A stretch of 35,005 bases of DNA from Pelotomaculum sp. (lineage in GTDB: Bacteria; Bacillota; Desulfotomaculia; Desulfotomaculales; Pelotomaculaceae). The stretch is from positions 1 through 35,005 of the forward strand of contig JAHDOA010000023.1 in the NCBI GenBank assembly GCA_018435055.1. Reading direction: 5' to 3'. Under the pieces are notes generated by a model, which ran no database searches, had not been told where the DNA came from, and saw only the letters and a list, made by a program, of their open reading frames with translations. Below, piece by piece: positions 34,616 through 35,005 of this stretch. The position numbers and the translations under genes were made by a program. The number at the start of each line of letters is the position of its first letter. Position 1 is the first letter of the stretch.

Positions 34616-35005
34616 CTATTTTACCCGTTTTACCGCCTGGAGCTCCGCTTCCTGGTAAATGGAACGGGTTGCCAGGACGTTAATTACTTCTGATTGCTGA
34701 TTTTGTTTTTCGGCAATCCCATCAAGTTTATTTTCAAGTTTACCTGCCTTTGATTCTAGCCGGTCAGTTTTTGTTTTTAGTTCGCCGATATCGCCCGAAA
34801 GGCGGGCTACCTGGTGGGTGAGGTTGTCCATGCCGGCCTTGTGAACTTCGGAGGCATGCTGCAAGGCGCCCAGAATGGCGCCATGTTCCTTTAACTGAGT
34901 TTGGATGTTATCAAACCTGCCGTCATGTTCCTTTAACTGAGTTTGGATGTTATCAAACCTGCCGTCATGTTCCTTTAACTGAGTTTGGATGTTATCAAAC
35001 CTGCC
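34616..35005 (-). CDS. Coiled-coil protein with 14-residue repeats, 5' end outside window
   Basis: The minus-strand frame is open from the window edge to the stop at 34616, so at least 129 residues are seen and the start lies beyond 35005. The visible N-terminal part consists of near-three perfect copies of GRFDNIQTQLKEHD, followed by GAILGALQHASEVHKAGMDNL-like sequence and a heptad-rich coiled coil (LSGDIGELKTKTDRLESK; LENKLDGIAEKQNQ). A TTG 30 residues downstream could be mistaken for the start. No catalytic domain is visible; function unknown. Confidence 0.72.
   Translation of the reverse strand, partial: GRFDNIQTQLKEHDGRFDNIQTQLKEHDGRFDNIQTQLKEHGAILGALQHASEVHKAGMDNLTHQVARLSGDIGELKTKTDRLESKAGKLENKLDGIAEKQNQQSEVINVLATRSIYQEAELQAVKRVK
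34882..35005. repeat. Perfect 42-bp tandem repeat, three copies
   Basis: Copies begin at 34882, 34924 and 34966 and are identical (the last is cut after 40 bases by the window end). The period keeps frame and gives 14-residue protein repeats. The array continues past the window or ends at its edge. Confidence 0.97.

Noticed and set aside
34882-35005. CRISPR or satellite array
   Set aside because: The 42-bp copies are contiguous without spacers and keep an open reading frame, so they are protein repeats.

Overview
The window looks like a chromosomal segment of an endospore-forming, anaerobic Firmicute of the Peptococcaceae/Desulfotomaculum-Pelotomaculum type. The grounds are spoIID, yteA-like and yjcZ-like sporulation genes, a gerA-gerB-gerC germination operon, the synteny queH-spoIID-queA-tgt-yajC-secD-secF and recJ-apt-rel-dtd-MBL-hisS-aspS-6S RNA-rarA, Firmicute T-box control, G+rich Shine-Dalgarno sites and frequent GTG/TTG starts. 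The genus is an inference; no rRNA is present.

Layout. 1-5230: queuosine tRNA modification (queH, queA, tgt) with a DUF2905 membrane protein and a SpoIID/LytB protein in between, ending in yajC; two patches of TCCTGT repeats flank the first three genes. 5319-8156: HD-domain protein, then secD and secF as separate genes. 8405-10985: small accessory genes (DUF5665, YteA-type zinc finger, universal stress protein, bifunctional nuclease on the minus strand, a winged-helix-like protein). 11057-18482: recJ, apt, rel, dtd and two tandem metallo-beta-lactamase-fold hydrolases, packed almost without gaps. 18494-21946: sigma-A promoter, T-box leader, hisS, aspS. 21947-24176: 6S RNA, thioredoxin, rarA. 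24177-24767: a gene-free stretch that folds into an array of five helical arms with GAAA tetraloops and internal covariation, the strongest candidate here for an undescribed structured RNA. 24768-28000: small hypothetical proteins, an amidohydrolase, a YjcZ-type micropeptide, an SRAP protein and DUF2512. 28041-32295 (minus): spore germination operon with a fourth small membrane gene overlooked by length cut-offs. 32488-35005: HIT hydrolase, DegV protein, tRNA-Leu(UAA), and the 3' part of a coiled-coil protein with perfect 14-residue repeats that runs off the window edge.

How it fits together: the first half is mostly tRNA modification, tRNA charging, protein export and stringent-response housekeeping. 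The hisS-aspS T-box appears to carry an AAC (Asn) specifier and a discriminator-pairing base that fits tRNA-Asn, and the AspRS carries the His/Gly residues associated with non-discriminating enzymes, so these two independent signals point to AspRS also making Asp-tRNA-Asn. No mobile element, CRISPR array or prophage gene is seen.
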